Below, in pieces: positions 46,443-54,526 of a stretch of 64,000 nucleotides of DNA (position 1 is its first letter; each line of letters starts with the position of its first letter). The position numbers and the translations under genes are program-made. Source of the stretch: Leclercia sp. LSNIH1 (GTDB lineage Bacteria; Pseudomonadota; Gammaproteobacteria; Enterobacterales; Enterobacteriaceae); contig NZ_CP026167.1 of the NCBI RefSeq assembly GCF_002902985.1, positions 930,001 through 994,000 of the forward strand. The letters are read 5' to 3'. The notes beneath the pieces were generated by a model that had not been told where the DNA came from, searched no databases, and saw only the letters and a program-made list of their open reading frames with translations.

Positions 46443-47627
46443 CTACACCGCCTGCTGGTGATGTGAGGCGCGGGAGGCCAGCGGCAGCCAGCACAGCACA
46501 ATCAGCAGCCCCATTAAGGTCATCAGCAGACCAAGGCTGGCCTGTCCGTTTTGCGGCATCATCGCCGAGAGCCAGGCCAGCGCGCCGGAGCCGATATTCT
46601 GCAACCCTCCCACCAGCGCCCCGGCGGTGCCCGCGAGGAACGGGAAGGGCTCCATCGCGCCGCTGGTCGCCAGCGGGAAGAGCATCCCCGCGCCAAAGAA
46701 GAAGAGCGCAGCCGGGATCAGCAGGGTCCAGACATTCATCACCCCGAACAGCCCCGGGATCCACATCATCAGCCCCGCCAGCAGGCAGCTTGCCACCGAC
46801 TGCCACATCAGGGTGGTAAAGCGTTTATTGGCGCGTCCGGCAAACCATGCGCCGAAGAACGCCGCCGGGATCGGCAGAATAAACAGAATACTCACCACCA
46901 TACTGCTGAGACCCAGCCCGGCGCCCAACAGCACGCCCGAACTGGCTTCGAATACGGCGATACCCGCCAGGCCGCCAATCAGCATCAGCACGTAGCAGTT
47001 AAACGCCCCATTGCCGAAAAGGATTTTGTAGCTGGTGAGCAGTCTGGTGCGAGGCGCCTCAGCGGGCCGGGTTTCCGGCATCCAGCGCGCCATGCTGAAG
47101 GTGACGATGGCGCACAGCACCAGCAGGAAGCCATAGCAGGCCCGCCAGGACCAGACGGTATCCAGCAGGCCGCCAATCAGCGGCGCCAGCAGCGGGCTCA
47201 CCAGGATGCCCATGTTCAGCAGGCTATTGGCGTGACGCAGCTGGCTCCCCTGATACATATCCCGCGGCAGCGTGCGTGCCATCACCCCGCCGACGCCGGT
47301 GCCGACGCCCTGCAACGCGCTGGCGGCAATCAGCACGCTCAGGCTGTGGGTGGTCATGGCGATGACCGTCGCGATCATAAAAATCGTCATGCCGACCAGG
47401 ATCACCGGGCGGCGACCCACGCGGTCCGAAAGCGGGCCGTAGACGAGCTGCGATACCCCATAGGTCAACAGATAGGCGCCCATCACGCTCTGGATTGCCC
47501 CTTCGCGCACCTGGAGTGCCTTCGCCATGCCCGCGATGGCCGGGATATAGATGGTTTGCGCCATCTGACCGACGGCGACCAGCAAGATCAACATCAAGAG
47601 TAAATTAACGTTCCGCTGTTTTTTCAT
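46443..47627 (-). CDS. emrD: MFS multidrug efflux transporter EmrD
   Basis: A 394-residue 12-helix DHA1-family drug/proton antiporter. It starts MKKQRNVNLLLMLILLVAVGQMAQTIYIPAIA and has motif A YGPLSDRVGRRPVILVG between helices 2 and 3 and the helix 5 motif GGVMARTLPRD; it is nearly collinear with E. coli EmrD. The frame extends seven codons upstream but without conservation. In E. coli it also lies beside the tisB/istR-ivbL region, as here. Confidence 0.95.
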   Translation of the reverse strand: MKKQRNVNLLLMLILLVAVGQMAQTIYIPAIAGMAKALQVREGAIQSVMGAYLLTYGVSQLVYGPLSDRVGRRPVILVGMTIFMIATVIAMTTHSLSVLIAASALQGVGTGVGGVMARTLPRDMYQGSQLRHANSLLNMGILVSPLLAPLIGGLLDTVWSWRACYGFLLVLCAIVTFSMARWMPETRPAEAPRTRLLTSYKILFGNGAFNCYVLMLIGGLAGIAVFEASSGVLLGAGLGLSSMVVSILFILPIPAAFFGAWFAGRANKRFTTLMWQSVASCLLAGLMMWIPGLFGVMNVWTLLIPAALFFFGAGMLFPLATSGAMEPFPFLAGTAGALVGGLQNIGSGALAWLSAMMPQNGQASLGLLMTLMGLLIVLCWLPLASRASHHQQAV

Positions 47628-47813
47628 GTCGCTGAATACTTTTGCCAAAAGTGAGAAATAAAGAATAAGTGACTACGCATTCCCATAAATGCGCGAGGAA
47701 TCTACCACAGGAAAATGACAAGTTAAGTACCCGGCTGAAGAACGGGAAGGGGCAAGAAGGCAGGATTTTTAAACGACAGCGGCAACGAATGTTGCCAGCG
47801 TTAATTCATTTGC

Positions 47814-48260
47814 TTAAACCGCACAGAATAGTCGATGCGTGATGCGCGGTTCATCCATCACCAGCGTAAAACCAGCGCGCTGATAGAAGGTCCAGGCGGC
47901 CTGCGGCGCATGGGTATTGAGAAAATCGAACCAGATGCTGGCATCGGCCATCACCACATCGAGCAGCTGCCTGCCGATACCCTGCCCGCGACACTTTTCG
48001 CTGATATAGAGATGGCGGATGCGACCGGCCCGCGGCTGCTGGCTGAACGGATCGCGGTTTAGTCCGCAAATTCCTACCAGCTTGCCATTGAGAAACGCAC
48101 CCAGCAGCTTTTCGCCGGGGGCATTGAAGCGGTTTTCGCCGCGCTGCCAGTTCTCTTCCAGCCTGCGCAGCATGTTGAAATTAAGCGCGACGCTCTCGGC
48201 CTTAAGCGCGATATACCCCGGTTCGTCCGGCGTAACGGGTTCAATTAGCAAACGCGACAT
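47814..48260 (-). CDS. GNAT-family N-acetyltransferase of unknown substrate
   Basis: A 148-residue GNAT-fold protein. The acetyl-CoA pyrophosphate loop is recognisable as SEKCRGQGIGRQLLD (R/Q-x-x-G-x-G/A), preceded by the beta-4 strand AGRIRHLYI and followed by NTHAPQAAWTFYQRAGF, typical of the C-terminal half. The substrate cannot be told. It lies between emrD and tisB on the same strand, separated from tisB by a terminator. Confidence 0.8.
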   Translation of the reverse strand: MSRLLIEPVTPDEPGYIALKAESVALNFNMLRRLEENWQRGENRFNAPGEKLLGAFLNGKLVGICGLNRDPFSQQPRAGRIRHLYISEKCRGQGIGRQLLDVVMADASIWFDFLNTHAPQAAWTFYQRAGFTLVMDEPRITHRLFCAV

Positions 48261-48287
48261 AGCATTCCCTCGTTATTATCGTTGTTA

Positions 48288-48313
48288 AAGAGGGGCGGTT
48301 TCCCGCCCCTCTT
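48288..48313 (-). terminator. Terminator of the tisAB transcript
   Basis: AAGAGGGGCGG / CCGCCCCTCTT, an 11-bp perfect stem with a 4-base loop, lies just after the tisB stop on the minus strand and is followed by TTAAC. Confidence 0.8.
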
Positions 48314-48333
48314 CGGTGCGACTTGAACCTGAA

Positions 48334-48423
48334 TTACTTCACGTATTTCAGGACAGCATCAAGCAGTTGCAGTGCTGCAACAATGAGTTTGAGGATAAGT
48401 ACAACCATATCCACTACGCTCAT
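48334..48423 (-). CDS. tisB: TisB SOS-induced membrane toxin (29 residues)
   Basis: TisB is a tiny hydrophobic peptide that inserts in the inner membrane, dissipates the proton motive force and promotes persistence after DNA damage. The peptide starts MSVVDMVVLILKLIVAALQL and ends LDAVLKYVK. It matches the E. coli toxin closely from LILKLIVAALQLLDAVLKY on, with an amphipathic charged pattern (D5, K12, D22, K26, K29). The LexA box, IstR-1 target site and terminator of the locus are all in place. Too short for routine gene callers. Confidence 0.95.
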   Translation of the reverse strand: MSVVDMVVLILKLIVAALQLLDAVLKYVK

Positions 48424-48490
48424 ACGCGTCTCCTCTGGTTAAGGAGCACGATGCTGGCGTACCTTTCCGCCGCCTGTGACCAGCACCTTT

Positions 48491-48512
48491 GTTGACGTAA
48501 CACAGTGTGCTC
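48491..48512 (-). promoter_or_regulatory. IstR-1 target (standby site) in the tisAB leader
   Basis: The plus-strand sequence here is an exact 22-base copy of the 5' end of istR-1 (48742-48763). The tisAB mRNA, made from the opposite strand, therefore carries a perfect 22-base complement of the antisense RNA, about 70-90 bases before the tisB start. In E. coli IstR-1 blocks the ribosome standby site at this point and triggers RNase III cleavage. Confidence 0.92.
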
Positions 48513-48625
48513 AGTTGGGGAGTGGAGGCGCTGACGGCACCACCCGTTTCAGCCAGGACTTCGTTGCGCCGGTGTACTACGAGCGGCTCCCCTCACACCC
48601 TGTGAACACCACCAGTATAGATAAA

Positions 48626-48645
48626 TACTGTATATATGAACAGTA
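48626..48645. promoter_or_regulatory. LexA box controlling tisAB and istR-2
   Basis: TACTGTATATATGAACAGTA fits the SOS box exactly (CTGT-N8-ACAG with TA flanks). It overlaps the expected -35 of the minus-strand tisAB promoter (-10 TATACT at 48614-48619 on the minus strand). The 523-base tisB-ivbL gap (48424-48946) is accounted for by the tisAB leader, this box and istR; nothing else is evident. Confidence 0.95.
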
Positions 48646-48706
48646 ATTTATGGACAAAACGTGAAGGGCGATCCATACTCAAATGCGTCAAAATCCGTGC
48701 CCCAAA

Positions 48707-48735
48707 TTGCGCGTTCCTGTGCGATCGCGTATACT
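48707..48735 (+). promoter_or_regulatory. Constitutive sigma-70 promoter of istR-1
   Basis: TTGCGC (48707-48712) and TATACT (48730-48735) with a 17-base spacer place the start at about 48742, exactly the first base of the conserved antisense sequence. No LexA site overlaps it, in line with constitutive IstR-1 synthesis. Confidence 0.85.
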
Positions 48736-48741
48736 TCGGGC

Positions 48742-48820
48742 GTTGACGTAACACAGTGTGCTCTGCGGTCACCAGCCGCAAACGCTGTAAAAAAACCTCG
48801 CTCCGGCGGGGTTTTTTGTT
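48742..48820 (+). ncRNA. istR: IstR-1 antisense antitoxin RNA
   Basis: IstR-1 pairs with tisAB mRNA to prevent TisB synthesis. The ~79-nt RNA begins GTTGACGTAACACAGTGTGC, followed by the stem GCGGTCACCAGCCGC, AAACGCTGTAAAA, and an intrinsic terminator (CCTCGCTCCGGCGGGG then TTTTTT, 48789-48820). The architecture matches E. coli IstR-1. The longer SOS-induced IstR-2 probably starts near 48675 and shares this terminator. Confidence 0.93.
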
Positions 48821-48946
48821 TTCATCACCTAATAAACGAAACGTGATCCCTGACGCATTTTTGCGCAGATGAAAATATTTCCATTGTCACGCCTGAAAAC
48901 CTGTGTTTGTATAAATTCTATCAATGATTCCAGAGACAGGTTCCTA

Positions 48947-49045
48947 ATGACCTCTTCCATGCTGACCTCGACCCTACTAAAAACTGCGCAACCAGCCGCA
49001 GTGGTCGTCGTGCGTGTGGTGGTCGTCGTCGGCAATGCGCCGTAG
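48947..49045 (+). CDS. ivbL: ilvBN operon leader peptide IvbL (32 residues)
   Basis: The leader starts MTSSMLTSTLLKTAQPAAVV and contains nine Val codons in a near-continuous run (VVVV-R-VVVVV) before ending GNAP, as in E. coli IvbL. Ribosome stalling at the Val codons, or at the Leu codons before them (two consecutive rare CTA), when charged tRNA is scarce would prevent the terminator at 49069-49100 and allow ilvBN expression. Confidence 0.95.
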   Translation: MTSSMLTSTLLKTAQPAAVVVVRVVVVVGNAP

Positions 49046-49068
49046 GGACTGGATCAACACACGATTCC

Positions 49069-49100
49069 AAACCCCGCCGGCGCAAACCGGCGGGGTTTTT
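49069..49100 (+). terminator. Attenuator terminator before ilvB
   Basis: AAACCCCGCCGG / CCGGCGGGGTTT, a 12-bp perfect stem with loop CGCAAA, is followed by T residues 24 bases after ivbL. It is the regulated terminator of the ilvBN leader. Confidence 0.93.
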
Positions 49101-49152
49101 CGTTTAAAGCCCCCCGGAAAGTCGGCTCAGATCACAATAAGAGGACTGGAGC

Positions 49153-50841
49153 ATGGCAAGTTCGGGCACAACATCACACAAGACGCGTTTCACAGGCGCG
49201 CAGTTAATCGTTCATCTGCTGGAACGTCAGGGCATTACCACGGTTGCGGGTATCCCTGGCGGAACGGTACTCCCGCTGTATGACGCCTTAAGCCAGAGTA
49301 CGCAGATCCGTCACGTGCTGGCGCGACACGAACAGGGCGCAGGCTTTATCGCCCAGGGCATGGCGCGTACCCAGGGCAAACCGGCGGTTTGCATGGCCTG
49401 TAGCGGGCCGGGGGCCACCAACCTGGTGACCGCCATCGCCGACGCGCGTCTCGACTCCATTCCGTTAGTCTGCATTACCGGCCAGGTGCCTGCCTCGATG
49501 ATCGGCACCGATGCGTTTCAGGAAGTGGACACCTACGGCATCTCTATCCCCATCACCAAGCACAACTATTTAGTGCGCGATATCAGCGAATTACCGCAGG
49601 TTATCAGCGATGCGTTCCGTATCGCCCAGTCCGGTCGTCCGGGTCCGGTGTGGATAGACATTCCTAAGGATGTGCAGACCGCTGAAATTGAGATCGAGGT
49701 ACTGCCAGAGCCAGGCACCCGTGCGCCATCGCCGGCATTCAGCGCGGAGAGCGTGCGCGAGGCGGCGGCGATGATTAACGCCGCCCAGCGTCCGGTGCTC
49801 TATCTGGGCGGCGGGGTGATCGACGCGCCTGATGCGGTGCGTACCCTGGCAGAAAAGGCCAACCTGCCAACCACCATGACCCTGATGGCGCTGGGCATGC
49901 TGCCCAAAGCGCACCCGCTGTCGCTGGGCATGCTCGGGATGCATGGCGCGCGCAGCACCAACTTTATTCTGCAGGAAGCTGACCTGCTGATCGTTCTCGG
50001 GGCACGTTTTGATGACCGGGCGATCGGCAAAACCGAGCAGTTCTGCCCGAACGCCAAAATCATTCACGTGGATATCGACCGCGCCGAGCTGGGCAAAATC
50101 AAGCAGCCGCACGTGGCGATCCAGGGCGATGTTAACGAGGTGCTGGCGCAGCTGCTGCCGCACATCGATGCCACCCCGCGCACCGCGTGGCGTGAGCAGG
50201 TCACCGGTCTGCAGCAGGAGTTCCCGGGCGCTATCCCGACCGGCGGCGATCCGCTGAGCCACTACGGGCTGATTAACGCCGTGGCCGCCTGCGTGGACGA
50301 CAGCGCCATTATCACCACCGACGTGGGACAGCATCAGATGTGGACCGCCCAGGCCTATCCACTGAACCGTCCGCGTCAGTGGCTGACCTCCGGCGGGCTG
50401 GGGACCATGGGCTTTGGCCTGCCTGCGGCAGTGGGCGCGGCGCTGGCGAATCCGGACCGCAAGGTGATCTGCTTCTCAGGCGACGGCAGCCTGATGATGA
50501 ACATCCAGGAGATGGCCACCGCGGCGGAAAATCAGCTGGATGTGAAAATCATTCTGATGAACAACGAAGCGCTGGGCCTGGTGCATCAGCAGCAGAGCCT
50601 GTTCTACAAGCAGGGCGTCTTTGCCGCCACCTATCCGGGGATGATTAACTTTATGCAGATTGCCGCCGGGTTTGGCCTGCACACCTGCGATCTGAATGCC
50701 GAAGAGGATGCGCAGGCCGCACTTCAGGCGGCGATCTCGCGCCCAGGCCCGGCACTGATCCACGTGCGTATCGATCCACAACAAAAAGTTTATCCGATGG
50801 TACCGCCGGGTGCGGCCAATACAGAAATGGTGGGGGAATAA
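49153..50841 (+). CDS. ilvB: Acetolactate synthase I large subunit
   Basis: IlvB is the ThDP- and FAD-dependent catalytic subunit that condenses pyruvate into acetolactate (valine/leucine) or acetohydroxybutyrate (isoleucine). At 562 residues it has the catalytic Glu in LARHEQGAGFIAQGMAR (about residue 60), the FAD domain, and the ThDP-magnesium motif GDGSLMMNIQEMATAAENQLDVKIILMNN. The start MASSGTTSHKTRFTG matches E. coli. Controlled by ivbL attenuation. Confidence 0.98.
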   Translation: MASSGTTSHKTRFTGAQLIVHLLERQGITTVAGIPGGTVLPLYDALSQSTQIRHVLARHEQGAGFIAQGMARTQGKPAVCMACSGPGATNLVTAIADARLDSIPLVCITGQVPASMIGTDAFQEVDTYGISIPITKHNYLVRDISELPQVISDAFRIAQSGRPGPVWIDIPKDVQTAEIEIEVLPEPGTRAPSPAFSAESVREAAAMINAAQRPVLYLGGGVIDAPDAVRTLAEKANLPTTMTLMALGMLPKAHPLSLGMLGMHGARSTNFILQEADLLIVLGARFDDRAIGKTEQFCPNAKIIHVDIDRAELGKIKQPHVAIQGDVNEVLAQLLPHIDATPRTAWREQVTGLQQEFPGAIPTGGDPLSHYGLINAVAACVDDSAIITTDVGQHQMWTAQAYPLNRPRQWLTSGGLGTMGFGLPAAVGAALANPDRKVICFSGDGSLMMNIQEMATAAENQLDVKIILMNNEALGLVHQQQSLFYKQGVFAATYPGMINFMQIAAGFGLHTCDLNAEEDAQAALQAAISRPGPALIHVRIDPQQKVYPMVPPGAANTEMVGE

Positions 50842-50844
50842 GCC

Positions 50845-51132
50845 ATGCAGAAGCAAAATGATAATGTCATTCTGGAACTCACCGTCCGCAACCACCCAGG
50901 CGTCATGACCCACGTCTGCGGGCTGTTTGCCCGCCGGGCGTTCAACGTGGAAGGCATCCTCTGTTTACCAATCCAGGGCAGCGAGCACAGCCGTATCTGG
51001 CTACTGGTGAATGATGACCAGCGTCTGGAGCAGATGATGGCCCAGATCGACAAGCTGGAAGATGTGGTGAAAGTGGTGCGTAACCAGTCCGATCCGACCA
51101 TGTTTAACAAAATTGCGGTGTTCTTCGAGTAA
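50845..51132 (+). CDS. ilvN: Acetolactate synthase I regulatory subunit
   Basis: A 95-residue ACT-domain protein that activates IlvB and confers valine feedback inhibition. It contains [27 protein letters not shown], the ACT ligand loop. It lies three bases after ilvB with its own ribosome site (GGGGGAATAAGCC ATG). Its stop is one base from the convergent deoQ stop. In E. coli uhpA would follow; here the deoQKPX cluster intervenes. Confidence 0.97.
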   Translation: MQKQNDNVILELTVRNHPGVMTHVCGLFARRAFNVEGILCLPIQGSEHSRIWLLVNDDQRLEQMMAQIDKLEDVVKVVRNQSDPTMFNKIAVFFE

Positions 51133-51133
51133 C

Positions 51134-51925
51134 TTACTCCCCGGCGGCGTCCGGGGTGATGATTTTCACAAAGCCGTTCCGGCAGTGGGCCGGGTAGTCT
51201 GCCGGAAGCGGGCGGTCGCTGATCAGCACATCAAATGCCGACAGCGGCCCGATGCTGGCGGGGGCCACTTCATCAAACAGGGCGTAACGGGCCAGCAGGA
51301 TCTTGCGGATGCCATGTTGCATGGCTTTGCGCTTGGTGGCGAGATCGTCAAGGTTAAACCAGGTAACCCCATAGTGCTCATGCACGCCGCTGGCGGAGAT
51401 AAACACCTTGCGCGGGTTCAGGGAGTCCAGTATCGACGGGTTGCTGGTGTCATAAAACGCATCGCTTTTTGCCCGGTAGGTGCCGCCACACAAAATGGCG
51501 GTGGCGTTGGGCTTCTCATTAAGCGCCATAAATACGCGATGGGAATAGCAGATGCCGGTAAAGGTAATGTCGTCGGGGATCATGCTAATCACCAGCGGCA
51601 TCTCCGGGCCATTATCAAAAAAGACCAGGTCGTTTTCCGCCACCATGCCCGCCGCCAGAATGGCGATAGGCAGATCGTCGGGGTGGTGAGTCTGGCTGCG
51701 TACCACCGGTGCGGCAGGCGCGGTGGCCGGTTTATTAACCATCACGATATAGCCGCCCAGCAGGGTCAGGGGCAGCACGGTCTCATGGTTATCCGGGCTG
51801 AGATCGCGACGGATAGTCATAACGGAGACTTCAAGCATCCGGGCGGCATCTTTCAGATGGATGCGGTCGGTTTTTTTTAACAGCTCCACCAGACGCCGGA
51901 TTCGTTCTTTTTGCTTCGTCTCCAT
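51134..51925 (-). CDS. deoQ: DeoR-family repressor of deoxyribose utilisation DeoQ
   Basis: A 263-residue DeoR-type regulator. The N-terminal helix-turn-helix ERIRRLVELLKKTDRIHLKDAARMLEVSVMTIRRDL resembles E. coli DeoR, and the C-terminal domain keeps the isomerase-like effector fold (FFDNGPEMPLVISMIPDDITFTGICYSHRVFMAL). Between them LGGYIVMVNK is also DeoR-like. Divergent from deoKPX, whose products use 2-deoxyribose, so it is assigned as DeoQ, as in the Salmonella deoQKPX locus. Confidence 0.85.
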   Translation of the reverse strand: METKQKERIRRLVELLKKTDRIHLKDAARMLEVSVMTIRRDLSPDNHETVLPLTLLGGYIVMVNKPATAPAAPVVRSQTHHPDDLPIAILAAGMVAENDLVFFDNGPEMPLVISMIPDDITFTGICYSHRVFMALNEKPNATAILCGGTYRAKSDAFYDTSNPSILDSLNPRKVFISASGVHEHYGVTWFNLDDLATKRKAMQHGIRKILLARYALFDEVAPASIGPLSAFDVLISDRPLPADYPAHCRNGFVKIITPDAAGE

Positions 51926-52248
51926 TCACCCTCTCCGCACAGTAGGATGTTCCTTTAAACACATGCATGATGCGTCAGGAACATTTTTGTTGCGTCATAC
52001 TATACTGCCGCCCGGCCGGAAAGAAAAGCCGCTTCTGAAACTGTCATTATCATCCAATCTGTTGTAATTAATGAGTTAATTTTAAATTCCCGACATTGCT
52101 TTTCACTTTTAACTCCGCGCGAAGATTAAACATTAACCGACGTCAATGGATCCGCTAATCGCGATCGCAGTCACAAATGATACGGAAATAACATGATAAT
52201 GTTACGATAATATCATTGTTGAGTGATTGTTTCAGAGAGGTAGTAAAC
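51926..52248. promoter_or_regulatory. deoQ-deoK divergent control region
   Basis: A 323-base gap with no gene. On the minus strand 52160-52175 reads TGTGACTGCGATCGCG, a moderate CRP site with one perfect half. Between 52193 and 52216 the arms ATGATA / TATCAT, plus AACAT-GATA-ATGTT, form overlapping dyads just before deoK, candidate DeoQ operators. AGAGAGG lies near the deoK start. The deoQ-proximal part shows nothing specific. Confidence 0.55.
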
Positions 52249-53169
52249 ATGGATATCGCGGTTATCGGCTCCAACATGGTGGATCTCATCACCTATATCA
52301 ATCAGATGCCGAAAGAGGGCGAAACCCTTGAAGCCCCGGCGTTTAAAATTGGCTGTGGCGGCAAAGGCGCGAATCAGGCGGTGGCGGCGGCCAAGCTCAA
52401 TTCGAAGGTGATGATGCTGACCAAAGTCGGTGATGATATTTTTGCCGATAACACCATCCGCAATCTGGAGTCCTGGGGCATCAACACCACCTATGTGGAA
52501 AAAGTGCCATGCACCAGCAGCGGCGTGGCGCCCATCTTTGTGAACGCCAACTCCAGCAACAGCATTCTGATTGTGAAAGGCGCCAATAAATTCCTCTCGC
52601 CGGAAGATATCGACCGCGCGGCAGAGGATCTGAAAAAGTGTCAGCTGATTGTTTTACAGCTTGAAGTGCAGCTGGAGACGGTTTATCACGCCATCGAGTT
52701 TGGTAAAAAACACGGTATTCAGGTGTTATTAAATCCGGCCCCGGCATTACGTGAATTAGATATGTCCTATGCCTGCAAATGTGATTTCTTTGTGCCGAAT
52801 GAAACCGAACTGGAAATTCTGACCGGCATGCCGGTAAATACCTACGAAAATATCTGCCTCGCGGCGCGTTCGCTGGTAGATAAAGGGCTGAATAATATTA
52901 TTGTCACCATGGGTGAAAAAGGGGCGCTATGGATGACGCGCGACCGGGAAGTTAAAGTCCCGGCCTTTAAAGTAAATGCCGTCGATACCAGCGGGGCCGG
53001 TGATGCCTTTATCGGCTGCTTCGCCCACTACTATGTCCAGAGCGGCGACGTTGAAGCCGCCATGAAAAAAGCCTCCCTCTTTGCCGCCTTCAGCGTCACC
53101 GGGAAAGGCACCCAGTCTTCTTACCCCAGCATCGAACAATTCAATGAGTTTCTGGCATTGAACGAATAA
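52249..53169 (+). CDS. deoK: Deoxyribokinase
   Basis: DeoK phosphorylates 2-deoxy-D-ribose to the 5-phosphate, which DeoC aldolase then splits. The 306-residue PfkB-family kinase has signature 1 GCGGKGANQAVAAAKLN (residues ~36-52) and signature 2 VDTSGAGDAFIGCFAHYY with the catalytic Asp. It strongly resembles Salmonella DeoK (starts MDIAVIGSNMVDLITYINQMP). The frame is open upstream but the start at 52249 is the conserved one. First gene of deoKPX. Confidence 0.93.
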   Translation: MDIAVIGSNMVDLITYINQMPKEGETLEAPAFKIGCGGKGANQAVAAAKLNSKVMMLTKVGDDIFADNTIRNLESWGINTTYVEKVPCTSSGVAPIFVNANSSNSILIVKGANKFLSPEDIDRAAEDLKKCQLIVLQLEVQLETVYHAIEFGKKHGIQVLLNPAPALRELDMSYACKCDFFVPNETELEILTGMPVNTYENICLAARSLVDKGLNNIIVTMGEKGALWMTRDREVKVPAFKVNAVDTSGAGDAFIGCFAHYYVQSGDVEAAMKKASLFAAFSVTGKGTQSSYPSIEQFNEFLALNE

Positions 53170-53198
53170 TAAAACCCTGCGAAATAAAAGGTAGCACT

Positions 53199-54515
53199 AT
53201 GAACGATAAAAACATCATTCAGATGCCTGACGGCTATCTGAATAAAACCCCTCTGTTCCAGTTTATTTTGTTATCCTGCTTATTCCCATTATGGGGATGC
53301 GCTGCTGCTTTAAATGATATTTTAATTACGCAGTTTAAAAGCGTCTTTGCACTCAGCAATTTTGCCTCGGCGCTGGTGCAAAGCGCATTTTATGGCGGTT
53401 ATTTCCTGATAGCTATTCCGGCCTCGCTGGTAATTAAAAAGACCAGCTATAAAGTGGCGATCTTAATCGGATTAACGCTCTATATCGTAGGCTGTACGCT
53501 CTTTTTCCCGGCCTCGCACATGGCAACCTACACCATGTTCCTGGCGGCCATCTTTGCCATCGCGATTGGTCTGAGCTTCCTCGAAACGGCGGCTAATACC
53601 TACAGCTCAATGATCGGCTCGAAAGCCTATGCCACGCTGCGCCTGAACGTTAGCCAGACCTTCTACCCGATTGGCGCTGCCGCAGGCATCCTGCTGGGTA
53701 AATATCTGGTCTTCTCCGAAGGCGACAGCCTGGAAAAACAGATGGCAGGCATGAACGCCGAGCAGATCCACAACTTTAAGATCCTGATGCTGGAGAACAC
53801 GCTGGAGCCTTACAAGTATATGATTATGGTTCTGGTGGTGGTGATGGTTCTGTTTCTGTTAACCCGTTTCCCCACCTGCAAAGTGGCGCAAACCACGGAG
53901 CGTAAGCGCCCGTCGGCGATGGATACCCTGCGCTACCTCGCCACCAATGCCCGCTTCCGTCGCGGTATTGTGGCGCAGTTCCTCTATGTGGGCATGCAGG
54001 TGGCGGTGTGGTCATTCACCATCCGTCTGGCGCTGGAGCTGGGCGATATCAACGAACGCGACGCCTCCAACTTTATGGTCTACAGCTTTGCCTGCTTCTT
54101 CATCGGCAAGTTCATCGCCAACGTTCTGATGACCCGCTTTAACCCGGCGAAGGTGCTCATTATGTACTCGGTGGTCGGCGCGCTGTTCCTGGCCTATGTG
54201 GCGCTGGCGCCAGGCTTTAGCGCGGTTTACGTTGCGGTGTTGGTCAGTATTCTCTTCGGGCCATGCTGGGCCACTATCTACGCCGGAACCCTGGATACCG
54301 TGGACAACGAACATACCGAAATGGCGGGCGCGGTGATCGTGATGGCGATTGTGGGTGCGGCAGTCGTGCCTGCGGTGCAGGGCTATGTCGCCGATCTGTT
54401 CCACTCGCTGCAGGCCTCTTTCCTGGTCTCGATGCTGTGCTTTGTCTACGTGGGCGTCTATTTCTGGCGTGAGAGCAAAGTGCGCCGTGAACTGACCGAA
54501 GCCACCGCTTCCTGA
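53199..54515 (+). CDS. deoP: Deoxyribose permease DeoP (FucP-type MFS)
   Basis: A 438-residue 12-helix major facilitator of the FHS/FucP sugar:proton family, with FILLSCLFPLWGCAAALNDILITQFKS in helix 1 (the conserved G-x-x-x-x-N-D region) and FLETAANTYSSMIG further in. It lies 29 bases after deoK, so deoxyribose is the likely cargo, matching Salmonella DeoP. A fucose-type substrate is possible on sequence alone but not on context. Confidence 0.88.
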   Translation: MNDKNIIQMPDGYLNKTPLFQFILLSCLFPLWGCAAALNDILITQFKSVFALSNFASALVQSAFYGGYFLIAIPASLVIKKTSYKVAILIGLTLYIVGCTLFFPASHMATYTMFLAAIFAIAIGLSFLETAANTYSSMIGSKAYATLRLNVSQTFYPIGAAAGILLGKYLVFSEGDSLEKQMAGMNAEQIHNFKILMLENTLEPYKYMIMVLVVVMVLFLLTRFPTCKVAQTTERKRPSAMDTLRYLATNARFRRGIVAQFLYVGMQVAVWSFTIRLALELGDINERDASNFMVYSFACFFIGKFIANVLMTRFNPAKVLIMYSVVGALFLAYVALAPGFSAVYVAVLVSILFGPCWATIYAGTLDTVDNEHTEMAGAVIVMAIVGAAVVPAVQGYVADLFHSLQASFLVSMLCFVYVGVYFWRESKVRRELTEATAS

Positions 54516-54526
54516 GGAGAAACACC

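Noticed and set aside
46551..47603. 350-residue open frame antisense to emrD
   Set aside because: Opposite-strand shadow with His/Gln/Arg-rich, repeat-like composition caused by the codon pattern of the membrane protein on the other strand.
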